A stretch of 64,000 nt of DNA from positions 1-64,000 of the forward strand of contig NZ_SLWU01000006.1 of assembly GCF_004345675.1 (NCBI RefSeq). The letters run 5' to 3'. This document shows positions 8,483-16,425 of this stretch, piece after piece (position 1 is the stretch's first letter; each line of letters begins with the position of its first letter). The notes under the pieces are model-generated. The model was not told the DNA's origin. It searched no databases and saw nothing but the letters and a program-made list of their open reading frames with translations. The DNA is from Caldanaerobacter subterraneus. GTDB lineage: Bacteria > Bacillota > Thermoanaerobacteria > Thermoanaerobacterales > Thermoanaerobacteraceae. The translations under genes were made by a program, and so were the position numbers.

Positions 8483-9373
8483 ATGAGAGTTACTCATAAC
8501 ATGATGATATCTACTTTTCTAAACGACTATTACAACAACCTTGAAAGAATTCAAAAAGGACAAAACATGTTGGCGGCAGGGAAAAAATTTACCAGGCCTT
8601 CCGATGACCCTGTCGCCGTAGTTACAAGTTTACGCATCAGAACGGACATGGCGCGAAATGATGCCTATACCAGAAATGCAGATGATGCAAAATCTTGGCT
8701 AGATATTACGGACAGCGCTTTATCTCAGCTAGGGAGTTTACTTCAAAGGACAAGAGAATTAGCTGTTGAGGGCGCTAATGGCACATTGACAGCAGGTGAT
8801 ATGCAAAAGATCGCTCAAGAGATAATACAATTAAAAGCCCAAATGGTGCAAGTAGGTAATACCCAATACAATGGAAGATATATATTTGCTGGTTTTAAGA
8901 CTGATACAGCTCCTTTTAGTGAAACTTCTAATAATTACAATGGCGATAGCAATTCCATAGAATTTGAAGTAGGACCGGGCGGAAATAGAATGGCTGTAAA
9001 TGTGACAGGAGATAGACTCTTTGATGTAGTAGGAGGAACATCTCAACTTCTTGAAATGATGGATAACCTCAAAACTGCTTTGGAAAATGGAGACCACCAA
9101 GCTGTAAGCAATCTGATAGCTGATATAGACAAACAATTGGAAAATGTGTTGGCTGTAAGAGCAGAAGTAGGAGCAAAGTCAAATAGATTAGACCTCATAC
9201 AAAATAGGCTCCAAAGTGATAATTATAACTTTACAGCCTTACTGTCTAAAAACGAAGATGCAGATTTAGCCCAAGTTATTACAAATCTCAAAATGGATGA
9301 AAATGTGTATAGGGCATCTCTGGCTGCAGGTGCCCGCATAATACAGCCCAGTTTAATAGATTTTCTAAGGTGA
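8483..9373 (+). CDS. flgL: Flagellar hook-associated protein 3 FlgL
   Basis: A 296-residue junction protein of the flagellin superfamily. The N-terminal D0/D1 region has ERIQKGQNMLAAGKKFTRPS then DDPVAVVTSLRIR; the C-terminus has the matching helix. It joins FlgK to the flagellin filament. It is transcribed with flgK, and its stop overlaps the start region of the next gene. Confidence 0.95.
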   Translation: MRVTHNMMISTFLNDYYNNLERIQKGQNMLAAGKKFTRPSDDPVAVVTSLRIRTDMARNDAYTRNADDAKSWLDITDSALSQLGSLLQRTRELAVEGANGTLTAGDMQKIAQEIIQLKAQMVQVGNTQYNGRYIFAGFKTDTAPFSETSNNYNGDSNSIEFEVGPGGNRMAVNVTGDRLFDVVGGTSQLLEMMDNLKTALENGDHQAVSNLIADIDKQLENVLAVRAEVGAKSNRLDLIQNRLQSDNYNFTALLSKNEDADLAQVITNLKMDENVYRASLAAGARIIQPSLIDFLR

Positions 9374-9378
9374 TGAGG

Positions 9379-9936
9379 ATGAATATAGCGATACACCAGA
9401 CTTTTGGCAGGATAGGGATAAAGACTTATCCTGCCCAAATTTCTATAAAAAGTCCTAAAGCCGATCTTGAGATAAAGCAAATACCTGCAAAAATGGAAAT
9501 AGAACAAAAGCTTCCCCAAGTTCGGATAGATCAATATCAGTGTTTTTATGAGTCGGGGCTTAAAAATATCTTTGACCTTGTGCACGATGAGGCAGAAAGG
9601 AGTAAACAAATAGCTTTTGATGCTATAGGCAAAATTGCTGAAGATGGGGATGTACTCGTTTCTATAGAAACTCATCAGGATGCAATTGTAAAATTGAGTG
9701 AAGAAGCTATGATCCAGGAAGTAGATTTTAATGTTGACCTTATGCCAAAATCAAGGCCTAAAATATGGTTTGAAGGATATTTAAAGATAAATTGGGAATT
9801 GGGTGGTGTAGAAATAAAAGCAATCCCTCACAAGCCTATAATATCTGCAACACCAGCTCATGTAGAAATATACCTAAGGCAATATCCTTCGATAAAAATA
9901 GAGTATGTAGGAAATCACGTTGATAAGAGGATATGA
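9379..9936 (+). CDS. DUF6470 (YviE-like) flagellar-locus protein
   Basis: A 185-residue protein of unknown function matching the YviE type found between flgL and fliW in Bacillus. It shows alternating short beta segments with repeated IKxxPA/P patterns (IKTYPAQISIKSPKADLEI; IKAIPHKPIISATPAHVEI). It has no signal peptide or membrane segment. Start 9379 has AAGGTGA 5 nt ahead; ATG 9373 is an alternative. The assignment rests on position and overall pattern. Confidence 0.75.
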   Translation: MNIAIHQTFGRIGIKTYPAQISIKSPKADLEIKQIPAKMEIEQKLPQVRIDQYQCFYESGLKNIFDLVHDEAERSKQIAFDAIGKIAEDGDVLVSIETHQDAIVKLSEEAMIQEVDFNVDLMPKSRPKIWFEGYLKINWELGGVEIKAIPHKPIISATPAHVEIYLRQYPSIKIEYVGNHVDKRI

Positions 9937-9962
9937 GTTTAAAAGAAAGTGAGGAATTTAGG

Positions 9963-10415
9963 ATGGAACTTAATACAAAAAATTTTGGAATTATCCATTA
10001 CAATGAAGAGGATGTCATTTACTTTGAAGAAGGTATTCCAGGTTTTGAAGAATTACACAATTTCTTGATAATTGGCGATGAAGAGGAAGATATGCCTTTT
10101 AAATGGCTTCAATCAATAGATAACCCTGACATAGCCTTTGTAGTTATTGACCCCAGAGTTTTTAAGCCGGATTATACTTTTGAAATTGATGAGGAGTTAA
10201 AAAATTTTCTGGCGGTAGAGGATGTAAATCACCTTTTAATATTTGTGATTGTGGTAATCCCCGAGAAGATAGAAGAGATGACTGCCAACTTGAAAGCTCC
10301 TATAATTATAAACGCTGAAAACAACAGAGGAGTCCAGATTATACTGGATAATGATAAATACCTAATAAAACATCCTATACTGGAGGAGCTTAAAAATGCT
10401 TATTCTCACGCGTAA
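9963..10415 (+). CDS. fliW: Flagellar assembly factor FliW
   Basis: A 150-residue FliW with the typical YFEEGIPGFEELHNFLI near residues 20-36 and a conserved FKWLQSIDNPDIAFVVIDP block (near 45-63). FliW binds free flagellin and, alternatively, CsrA, so flagellin build-up releases CsrA to repress flagellin translation. The start has GAGG 8 nt ahead. csrA overlaps its end by 20 nt, and the flagellin gene it is expected to control follows. Confidence 0.95.
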   Translation: MELNTKNFGIIHYNEEDVIYFEEGIPGFEELHNFLIIGDEEEDMPFKWLQSIDNPDIAFVVIDPRVFKPDYTFEIDEELKNFLAVEDVNHLLIFVIVVIPEKIEEMTANLKAPIIINAENNRGVQIILDNDKYLIKHPILEELKNAYSHA

Positions 10416-10623
10416 AATAGGTCAATCCATAATTATAGGGGAAAATGTAGAAGTAAAGATAGTAAGTATTGAAGAAGGGAAAGTAAAACTGGGGATTACC
10501 GCTCCAAAAGAAGTGACTGTATTAAGAAAAGAACTCATAGAAGTAATGGATGAAAATATAAAGGCGGCAAGTGTGAGCAAAGAGGCTGTGAAGGAGATAG
10601 AAAAATTTATTAAAAAACGCTAA
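10396..10623 (+). CDS. csrA: Carbon storage regulator CsrA
   Basis: A 75-residue RNA-binding translational regulator. The N-terminus MLILTRKIGQSIIIGE and the GITAPKEVTVLRKEL block carry the conserved RNA-contact residues Leu4 and Arg44 regions. It starts inside fliW with its ribosome site GGAGGA in fliW codons, so the two are translationally coupled. Its expected target is the flagellin leader immediately downstream. Confidence 0.97.
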   Translation: MLILTRKIGQSIIIGENVEVKIVSIEEGKVKLGITAPKEVTVLRKELIEVMDENIKAASVSKEAVKEIEKFIKKR

Positions 10624-10647
10624 AGTAAATCAAAAATATATCGATAT
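10621..10647 (+). promoter_or_regulatory. Sigma-28 promoter for flagellin
   Basis: TAAA (10621-10624, overlapping the csrA stop codon), exactly 15 nt, then ATCGATAT (10640-10647). The core CGATAT and spacing match sigma-28 promoters. Expected transcript start is near 10654. Confidence 0.78.
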
Positions 10648-10654
10648 ATATAGT

Positions 10655-10741
10655 GAAAACAAAAGATAAACAGTTGGCGCCAACTGTGAGGCAAAATCAA
10701 GGCAGGGATGCCAAAATAAAAATTCAAGGAGGAAGGGTAGT
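10655..10741 (+). promoter_or_regulatory. Flagellin mRNA leader with two likely CsrA sites
   Basis: The leader holds a 16-bp perfect palindrome CAGTTGGCGCCAACTG (10671-10686) and then the hairpin GGCA-GGGA-TGCC (10701-10712), which presents GGA in its loop; CAGGGATG matches the CsrA consensus CARGGAUG. The second site is the ribosome site AAGGAGGA (10726-10733), also GGA-rich. In Bacillus, CsrA binds two such sites in the hag leader, one over the Shine-Dalgarno. Confidence 0.7.
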
Positions 10742-11572
10742 ATGATTATCAATCACAACTTAAGTGCTTTAAACGCATGGAGAGCACTTTCAATTAACAA
10801 TTTCAACACACAAAAGGCATTAGAGAAACTTTCATCAGGTTACAGAATAAACAGAGCTGGAGATGACGCAGCAGGATTGGCAATTTCAGAAAAGATGAGA
10901 GGGCAGATCAATGGGTTGAATCAAGCTATAAGGAATGCTCAAGATGGCATATCTTTAATTCAGACAGCTGAAGGTGCTCTGAATGAGACCCATGCAATAC
11001 TTCAGAGAATGAGAGAACTCGTAGTACAGGCAGCAAATGATACGAATACTGATGTAGATAGAGGGAATATACAAAAAGAGATAAACCAATTAAAAGCAGA
11101 AATTGATAGAATAGCTTCAACGACACAATTTAATACAAGGACACTTTTAGATGGCAGCTTATCTACAACAGGTGTGACATTCCAGATAGGAGCAAATGCT
11201 GCACAGAATATGACATTGACAATAGGTAAAATGGATACAACTACTCTTGGTGTTGATACCTTGGACGTTTCAATTTCTACACTTTCATCTTCTGATATAG
11301 CCGCATGGCTTACAACTATTGATAATGCTATTAACAAGGTATCACAACAGAGAGCAGATCTTGGTGCTGTGCAGAACCGCTTAGAACACACAATAAACAA
11401 CTTGGGTGTTGCAGCAGAAAACCTGACTGCTGCAGAATCTCGTATAAGAGATGTAGATATGGCAAAAGAGATGATGGAATTCACAAAGAACAACATACTG
11501 CAGCAAGCTGCAACTGCAATGCTAGCACAGGCAAATCAGCAACCGCAGACAGTACTGCAATTGCTCAGATAA
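10742..11572 (+). CDS. hag: Flagellin
   Basis: The filament subunit, 276 residues. Conserved N-terminal D0/D1 (MIINHNLSALNA, LSSGYRINRAGDDAAGLAISE) and C-terminal D1/D0 (AESRIRDVDMAKEM, ending QANQQPQTVLQLLR) flank a very short middle of about 60 residues, so there is essentially no D2/D3 surface domain. The upstream sigma-28 promoter, the CsrA-site leader and the fliW-csrA neighbours indicate tight feedback control. The genes that follow look like flagellin modification enzymes. Confidence 0.98.
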   Translation: MIINHNLSALNAWRALSINNFNTQKALEKLSSGYRINRAGDDAAGLAISEKMRGQINGLNQAIRNAQDGISLIQTAEGALNETHAILQRMRELVVQAANDTNTDVDRGNIQKEINQLKAEIDRIASTTQFNTRTLLDGSLSTTGVTFQIGANAAQNMTLTIGKMDTTTLGVDTLDVSISTLSSSDIAAWLTTIDNAINKVSQQRADLGAVQNRLEHTINNLGVAAENLTAAESRIRDVDMAKEMMEFTKNNILQQAATAMLAQANQQPQTVLQLLR

Positions 11573-11575
11573 ATG

Positions 11576-11606
11576 TAAGGGAGGCGATGCCTCCCTTAAA
11601 ATTTAT
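11576..11606 (+). terminator. Terminator-like hairpin after flagellin
   Basis: TAAGGGAGGC (11576-11585) pairs with GCCTCCCTTA (11589-11598) around GAT. The tail AAATTTATT is T-poor, so termination may be partial and allow read-through into the next genes. Confidence 0.6.
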
Positions 11607-11635
11607 TAAGTGTGGAATTACAGGAGGAAATTTTT

Positions 11636-13306
11636 ATGCCAACGTCTTGGTACAACGTAATACCGGAAATATTGAGTTTAATCGAAAAACATAAACCTCG
11701 TAGTATTTTAGACGTAGGTATAGGTTTTGGTAAATATGGAGTTTTGATAAGGGAAGTGTTAGAATTACCCTATGAACGATACGATAAATTAAAATGGCAG
11801 CATAGAGTTGAGGGAGTAGAGGTCTTTGAAGGATATAAAAATCCTCTTCATACTTATGCTTATGATAAAGTGTATTATAGCAATATTTTAGATGTAATTG
11901 ATAAACTTCCACAATATGATGTAATATTGCTTATTGATGTATTAGAGCATTTTACAAAAGAAGAAGGTTATCTTTTATTAGATAAACTGCTTGAACATAC
12001 CAAAAATTTTATTTTAATTTCTACTCCATTATACCCCGATATTCAGAAAGATTATGAAGGTAACCCTCATGAAGAGCATAAAAGCAGATGGTCAATAATT
12101 GATTTTGTAGATTACGATTATAGCTTTAAACTTATTCCTATTGGGAATAATGGTGCACAACTATTTACTATTTTTCCTACAGCACAAGGTGTTAAAGAAA
12201 AGATTAATACTCATCTATATACACAAATCATTGAAAACAATTCTTTAAATGCAAAACCCAAATTAAAAATAGGTTATTTATTACCTCACAAAAATTTGAC
12301 AGGCGGTTTAAAAATGCTTTTAGAGAATATGAGATATATGAAGAAAAGAGGTCATACAATTTGTGGTTTTTTGAAAAGCGATACAAATGATGATGTAATT
12401 CCTAATTGGTATAGAGATATTGAAATAGATGAAAAAATAATATTACCACATAAAGACAGTTTCTCTTATTATATAGAAGATTGCGATATAGTAATTGCTG
12501 GTTGGTTGGGACAACTTATAGAATTAAAGAGGAACAAGATTCACGTAATATACTGGGAGCAAGGGAGTGAATGGTTGTTTGGTGATTATAGAGATTTGTC
12601 ACCAAATTCAAAAATCAGAGAACACTTAAAAGAGTGTTTTTCTTCTGATGTAACTTTTGTGAGTGCTTCACCTTTAATTGCAAAGGTATTGAAGGTGAGG
12701 TATGGAAAAGATTCGACAATAATTCCGAATGGCATTGACACGACTTTTTATTTTCCGAGGAAAAAAGAAAAGAGTAGCCAAGATATTTCTATTTTGTTAG
12801 TAGGTCACCCGTACCTTTGGTTTAAAGGTTTTGAAGTGGCTCTTATTGCGTTGGAGATGGTGTGGAGAAAAGGATACAGATTCAACGTAAATTGGGTATG
12901 TCAAGAACTACCTAATGTTAAAAATCTTAGCTATCCCATTAATTTCATTAAAAAGCCAAGTCAAGAAGAATTAGCTGAAATTTATAGAAATTCTGATATG
13001 CTAGTGTTTACATCGTGGTATGAGGGTTTTGGTATGCCACCTCTTGAGGCTATGGCATCAGGTATTCCTGTGATATCCACTAGGTGTGGGGGCGTTGAAA
13101 GTTTTATAACTCCAGGAGTAAATGGAATTTTAGTGGAACCAGGAGATATAGAGGGAATTGCATATGCTGTTATGGAATTAATAAAAAATAGCAAATTAAG
13201 AGAAATTTTAGCTAAAAGAGGTAGACAAACTGCTTTGAATTTTGATTTTGAAAAAATTACAGAAATGTGGGAAACGGTGCTTTATAAAGTGAAAGGGGAT
13301 GCTTAG
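11636..13306 (+). CDS. Methyltransferase-glycosyltransferase (GT4) fusion
   Basis: A 556-residue two-domain enzyme. Residues 1-195 are a class I SAM-dependent methyltransferase: glycine loop DVGIGFGKYG at 26-35, acidic VILLIDVLEHF near 98-108. Residues ~205-556 are a GT-B glycosyltransferase of family 4: PNGIDTTFYFP near 364, then the nucleotide-sugar EX7E motif from Glu463 to Glu471 (EGFGMPPLE) and GVNGILVEPGD. The start follows AGGAGG by 8 nt. It lies just behind flagellin and one base before the GT2-TPR gene, so a role in flagellin glycan building and methylation is inferred; the substrate is unknown. AT-rich compared with the flagellar genes. Confidence 0.85.
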   Translation: MPTSWYNVIPEILSLIEKHKPRSILDVGIGFGKYGVLIREVLELPYERYDKLKWQHRVEGVEVFEGYKNPLHTYAYDKVYYSNILDVIDKLPQYDVILLIDVLEHFTKEEGYLLLDKLLEHTKNFILISTPLYPDIQKDYEGNPHEEHKSRWSIIDFVDYDYSFKLIPIGNNGAQLFTIFPTAQGVKEKINTHLYTQIIENNSLNAKPKLKIGYLLPHKNLTGGLKMLLENMRYMKKRGHTICGFLKSDTNDDVIPNWYRDIEIDEKIILPHKDSFSYYIEDCDIVIAGWLGQLIELKRNKIHVIYWEQGSEWLFGDYRDLSPNSKIREHLKECFSSDVTFVSASPLIAKVLKVRYGKDSTIIPNGIDTTFYFPRKKEKSSQDISILLVGHPYLWFKGFEVALIALEMVWRKGYRFNVNWVCQELPNVKNLSYPINFIKKPSQEELAEIYRNSDMLVFTSWYEGFGMPPLEAMASGIPVISTRCGGVESFITPGVNGILVEPGDIEGIAYAVMELIKNSKLREILAKRGRQTALNFDFEKITEMWETVLYKVKGDA

Positions 13307-13307
13307 T

Positions 13308-15272
13308 ATGGATCTGAAAGACCAATTCAAAATGTTGTATAAAGAAATTTCTCCTTCAACCCTTTCCCTTTGCCTTGTCACAAAAAATGAAGAAAAAAAT
13401 ATATCTCGCTGTATAAATAGCGTAAAAGACATTGTAGATGAAATAGTTGTGGTGGATACTGGTTCTACAGACAGAACTATTGAGATTGCGAAAAGTTTTG
13501 GCGCAAAAGTGATTCAAATAAAGTGGGAGGATGATTTTAGTAAGGCTAGAAATACAGCTATAGAAAGTGCTACAGGAGATTGGATTTTATTTCTTGATGC
13601 TGATGAGGAGATAAAAAAAGAAGATGTGAGCAAAATAAAGTCTTTGTTGTACGATGACACAGTTGAGGCTTATCTATTTAAATTTGTTAACTATGCAGGT
13701 TCCAGCATCAACAGTGGACTTACAGAAATAAATTATAATTACAGGTTATTTAGAAACAATGGAAAGTTAAAGTATATTTATCCAGTTCATGAAAACTTAA
13801 GAAATATAGAAGAGAATAGGCCTCCCATTGCTAAAAAGGCAGATGTGACTATACTGCATTACGGATATCTCGCTGACATAAGAAAAGAAAAAAATAAAAG
13901 CGAACGATATATAAAACTGATTTCTAAATACTTGGAAAGTCATCCGGAAGATAAATTTCAACATGCTAATTTAGCAGTAGAATATTTTAATATTGGAGAC
14001 TATCAGAAAGCATTAAAGCATTTACTAATAGCCACTAAAGGTATGGATGTAAATAGTGTAAATGCTACAAGGCTTCTAAGGTATCTGATAGGATGTTATA
14101 TAGGGCTAAAAGATTACAGTACCGCTCTTAAAATTATAAAGGACGCAAAAGATTATTATAAGGACATTCCAGATTTTAGTTTTCTTGAAGGGCTTATGTA
14201 TATGGATCAAAAGAGGTACGAAAAAGCTATAGAGGCTTTTAAAGAGAGTCTTTCAATTGGAGAATACGATGGATTGTTTATAACAATGGGGGGCACGGGA
14301 AGTTACCGTGCTAGGTATATGATAGGTTTGTGTAAAGAAAAATTAAATCAATTAAATGATGCAGTAAAAGAATATATTGAAGTATTAAAAGAAAATCCCA
14401 ATTATCAGGAAGTATTTATAAAGCTTTTTGACCTTTTTATAAAAAATGAACCAGTACAGGAGGTTTATAAATTTTTCAGTAAATATGTAGATGTGAGTTC
14501 TCCTTTAAACAATGCAATTTTGGCTAGGCTATATATAAGTGTTGGTCTATATGATGCGGCTAAAAGCTATTTGGACAATATAAATATGGATTTAGAAGGT
14601 TTAAATACATTAAGAGGAATTGTATATATGGGGATGAAAAAATATGAAGAAGCTTTGCAATACTTTGGGAACGAATATGGAAAGTCACAAGAAGAGGCCA
14701 ATTATTACAAAGTGTTGTGTCACATTATCTTAAATCAAATGGAGGAAGCCAAAAAAGTATTGTGGGAATTACCCGATTCTTCAGATAAGAAATTGTATAT
14801 GAGTATAGTAGGAGAAATGAAAGCAAAATTTGAAGAAATAAAAGAAAATTACTTTAATTTGCTGGATTTGCTTATCAAATTGCAGGAATTTGACTTATAT
14901 AACAAAGTTCTAGCTATGTATGTAAATAAATTTGGAAGAGAAGATTACGAAAGATATGGGCAATTGATGATAAAATATGAGTTAGAGGATTTAGCTGTTG
15001 AGGCTTATATTAAGGCTGCAAACCTAAACAGTCAAAATCCTGAAGTGTACAGATATCTTGCTGAAAAAGCTTTAAAACAGGGTATGTACGAAGAGGCTTT
15101 GTCTTTGGCGATGAATGCATTCAACCTTGATACAATGGATGTTGATAATTATGTAACAATTTACAAGATATACCGTGATATGGGTAACTTAAATGAAGCT
15201 GAAAAAATCAATTTGGTAGTAAAAGAAATTTATCCAGAAATAGACCTTGCAAGTAGAGTAAATGGCGGGTAA
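13308..15272 (+). CDS. Family 2 glycosyltransferase with TPR repeats
   Basis: A 654-residue protein. The N-terminal GT-A domain (LCLVTKNEEKNISRC near residue 20; VVDTGSTDRT near 48; metal-binding FLDADEE near 94-100) is followed by a long array of tetratricopeptide-like helices (FQHANLAVEYFNIGDYQKAL; YEKAIEAFKESLSIGEYDG; YRYLAEKALKQGMYEEALS). Such GT2-TPR proteins are common in flagellin and peptide O-/S-glycosylation loci. ATG 13308 is chosen over 13299: AAAGGGG lies 9 nt before it, and it begins one base after the previous stop. Inferred to glycosylate flagellin; acceptor and sugar are not shown by sequence. Confidence 0.87.
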   Translation: MDLKDQFKMLYKEISPSTLSLCLVTKNEEKNISRCINSVKDIVDEIVVVDTGSTDRTIEIAKSFGAKVIQIKWEDDFSKARNTAIESATGDWILFLDADEEIKKEDVSKIKSLLYDDTVEAYLFKFVNYAGSSINSGLTEINYNYRLFRNNGKLKYIYPVHENLRNIEENRPPIAKKADVTILHYGYLADIRKEKNKSERYIKLISKYLESHPEDKFQHANLAVEYFNIGDYQKALKHLLIATKGMDVNSVNATRLLRYLIGCYIGLKDYSTALKIIKDAKDYYKDIPDFSFLEGLMYMDQKRYEKAIEAFKESLSIGEYDGLFITMGGTGSYRARYMIGLCKEKLNQLNDAVKEYIEVLKENPNYQEVFIKLFDLFIKNEPVQEVYKFFSKYVDVSSPLNNAILARLYISVGLYDAAKSYLDNINMDLEGLNTLRGIVYMGMKKYEEALQYFGNEYGKSQEEANYYKVLCHIILNQMEEAKKVLWELPDSSDKKLYMSIVGEMKAKFEEIKENYFNLLDLLIKLQEFDLYNKVLAMYVNKFGREDYERYGQLMIKYELEDLAVEAYIKAANLNSQNPEVYRYLAEKALKQGMYEEALSLAMNAFNLDTMDVDNYVTIYKIYRDMGNLNEAEKINLVVKEIYPEIDLASRVNGG

Positions 15273-15291
15273 AGCCCGCCAATTTTAGTTT
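15263..15291 (+). terminator. Terminator of the glycosylation pair
   Basis: TGGCGGG (15263-15269) pairs with CCCGCCA (15275-15281), followed by ATTTTAGTTT. It starts inside the last codons of the GT2-TPR gene. Confidence 0.75.
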
Positions 15292-15359
15292 CTTAGCAAA
15301 ATTAGACAAATGGTATTTACACACAAAATGCTGCTATAAGAGGAACTTTGTTCGCAATC

Positions 15360-15602
15360 TTAAAAGGTGAGAATTTTGCTTAACTCTTTTTTTGCAAAAG
15401 CCGATATAATAGTTGAGTCCAATCCTCCTGAAAGGAGGGATAAAATATTTGTAATTTCTGGGATTTGCTTTGCTATAGAATCTTTTACAAGGTATTTTAC
15501 TTTTTCAATAGTCTCCTCCATAGTGTCTGTATGAGGATTGCTTTGAGGGGACCAGTATTTATATATATGAATTAGGCTGTTTGGATTAAATTTTGCATAC
15601 TA
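15360..15602 (-). pseudogene. Asparagine synthase (glutamine-hydrolysing) remnant
   Basis: The 488-base stretch 15273-15760 holds no intact gene, but the reverse strand between in-frame stops at 15600-15602 and 15360-15362 encodes about 79 residues of an AsnB-type protein. IYKYWSPQSN is followed by METIEKV-like helix text (EETIEKVKYLVKDSI), then the pyrophosphate-loop motif LLSGGLDSTIISAFA, then KILTF, where a stop truncates it. This is the end of the glutaminase domain joined to the start of the synthetase domain. The rest is missing or unrecognisable. Asparagine synthase homologues are frequent in surface-glycan clusters, so this is probably a scar of a larger flagellin-modification island. 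No other homology was recognised in 15603-15722. Confidence 0.8.
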
Positions 15603-15722
15603 AAGCTATTGCTAAAGTTTCTTCACCCAATTTTTTACAATTAATTGACTTTGGCTTTGAGTATTTGTTACAATTATTGTTCGGTGGCCTAGAAGATTTC
15701 TAATCAATTTTTAATCTTTGTC

Positions 15723-15731
15723 TGGTATAAT
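15723..15731 (+). promoter_or_regulatory. Extended -10 promoter of the Spo0E-like gene
   Basis: TGGTATAAT is an extended -10 element (TGn-TATAAT), 29 bp before the start codon. No good -35 is visible, as is common for extended -10 promoters. Confidence 0.55.
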
Positions 15732-15760
15732 GATATTAGGCTTTCGCAGGAGGAAATAAG

Positions 15761-15943
15761 ATGAATAAAGTTATAAAAGAGTATTATTACGAGGAAAATG
15801 AGATTGCAGAGAAGATAAAGGAATTGAAGAAAAAATTAAATGAAAGCGACTTACAGGCTCCAAAAGTTTTGGAGCTTAGTAGAGAGCTGGATAGATTGAT
15901 TGTGCTTTACATGAAAGGGCAGTGGCAGGCAAAACAAGAGTGA
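15761..15943 (+). CDS. Spo0E-like aspartyl-phosphate phosphatase
   Basis: A 60-residue two-helix protein with the Spo0E family signature SRELDRLIVLYMK (residues 43-55). Members remove the phosphate from Spo0A~P and so delay sporulation. A strong AGGAGG site lies 8 nt upstream. It is a single gene between a degraded region and flaG, with its own promoter and terminator. Placement in a motility locus suggests a link between motility and sporulation entry, but that is inference. Confidence 0.85.
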   Translation: MNKVIKEYYYEENEIAEKIKELKKKLNESDLQAPKVLELSRELDRLIVLYMKGQWQAKQE

Positions 15944-15966
15944 GTTTTGTCTGCCCTTTATTTTTA
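15924..15966 (+). terminator. Terminator of the Spo0E-like gene
   Basis: GGCAGGCAAAAC (15924-15935) pairs with GTTTTGTCTGCC (15944-15955), 12 bp with one G-T pair, followed by CTTTATTTTT. The stem overlaps the last codons. Confidence 0.85.
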
Positions 15967-15978
15967 TGTAAAAAAATT

Positions 15979-16005
15979 TAAACTTTTTAAAATACATGAC
16001 GATAT
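15979..16005 (+). promoter_or_regulatory. Sigma-28 promoter for flaG-fliD-fliS
   Basis: TAAA (15979-15982), exactly 15 nt, then GACGATAT (15998-16005), one base from consensus GCCGATAT. It lies directly after the preceding terminator. Confidence 0.8.
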
Positions 16006-16072
16006 TTATAGTAGCAGAAAGGAGTTGGTTCACAAAGGATAAATATTTTCACTGTAGGGGGTAATAACAGGG

Positions 16073-16414
16073 ATGTTGCAGAGTATAAATAATGCGAATC
16101 TAGCACAGATTCCTTCTTCAAATTTTAAGAAGGAAAGCGTTCTTGTGGATGAAATTAAAACAGTGAAAGATATTCTGAGCAAACCTGTGGATGAAGATAA
16201 GCTTAATAGAGAGCTTAATAAGGAAAACAGGAGGATAACTATTGACCGTACATATTTTGAATTTTCTGTTCACAAACCTACCAATACAATTGTAGTGAAA
16301 ATTGTCGACAGCGAGACCAATGAGGTTATAGATGAGATTCCTCCGGAGAAAATATTGGACCTTGTAGCAGGTTTGTGGAAAATAGCAGGGCTTTTTGTGG
16401 ATAGGAAAATATAG
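16073..16414 (+). CDS. flaG: FlaG family flagellar protein
   Basis: A 113-residue protein whose C-terminal ~60 residues match the FlaG domain: TYFEFSVHKPTNTIVVKI, then EVIDEIPPEKILDLVAGLW. The N-terminal half is polar and likely disordered. FlaG is found before fliD in many flagellar loci and affects filament length; its mechanism is unclear. fliD starts 11 nt after its stop. Confidence 0.9.
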   Translation: MLQSINNANLAQIPSSNFKKESVLVDEIKTVKDILSKPVDEDKLNRELNKENRRITIDRTYFEFSVHKPTNTIVVKIVDSETNEVIDEIPPEKILDLVAGLWKIAGLFVDRKI

Positions 16415-16425
16415 GGGGTGTAGTT

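Noticed and set aside
15381-15407. Perfect-looking sigma-28 promoter TAAC-N15-GCCGATAT on the plus strand
   Set aside because: It lies inside the reverse-strand asparagine synthase remnant; GCCGATAT is simply the complement of the conserved ISA codons of SGGLDSTIISAF, and no gene follows for 350 bp.
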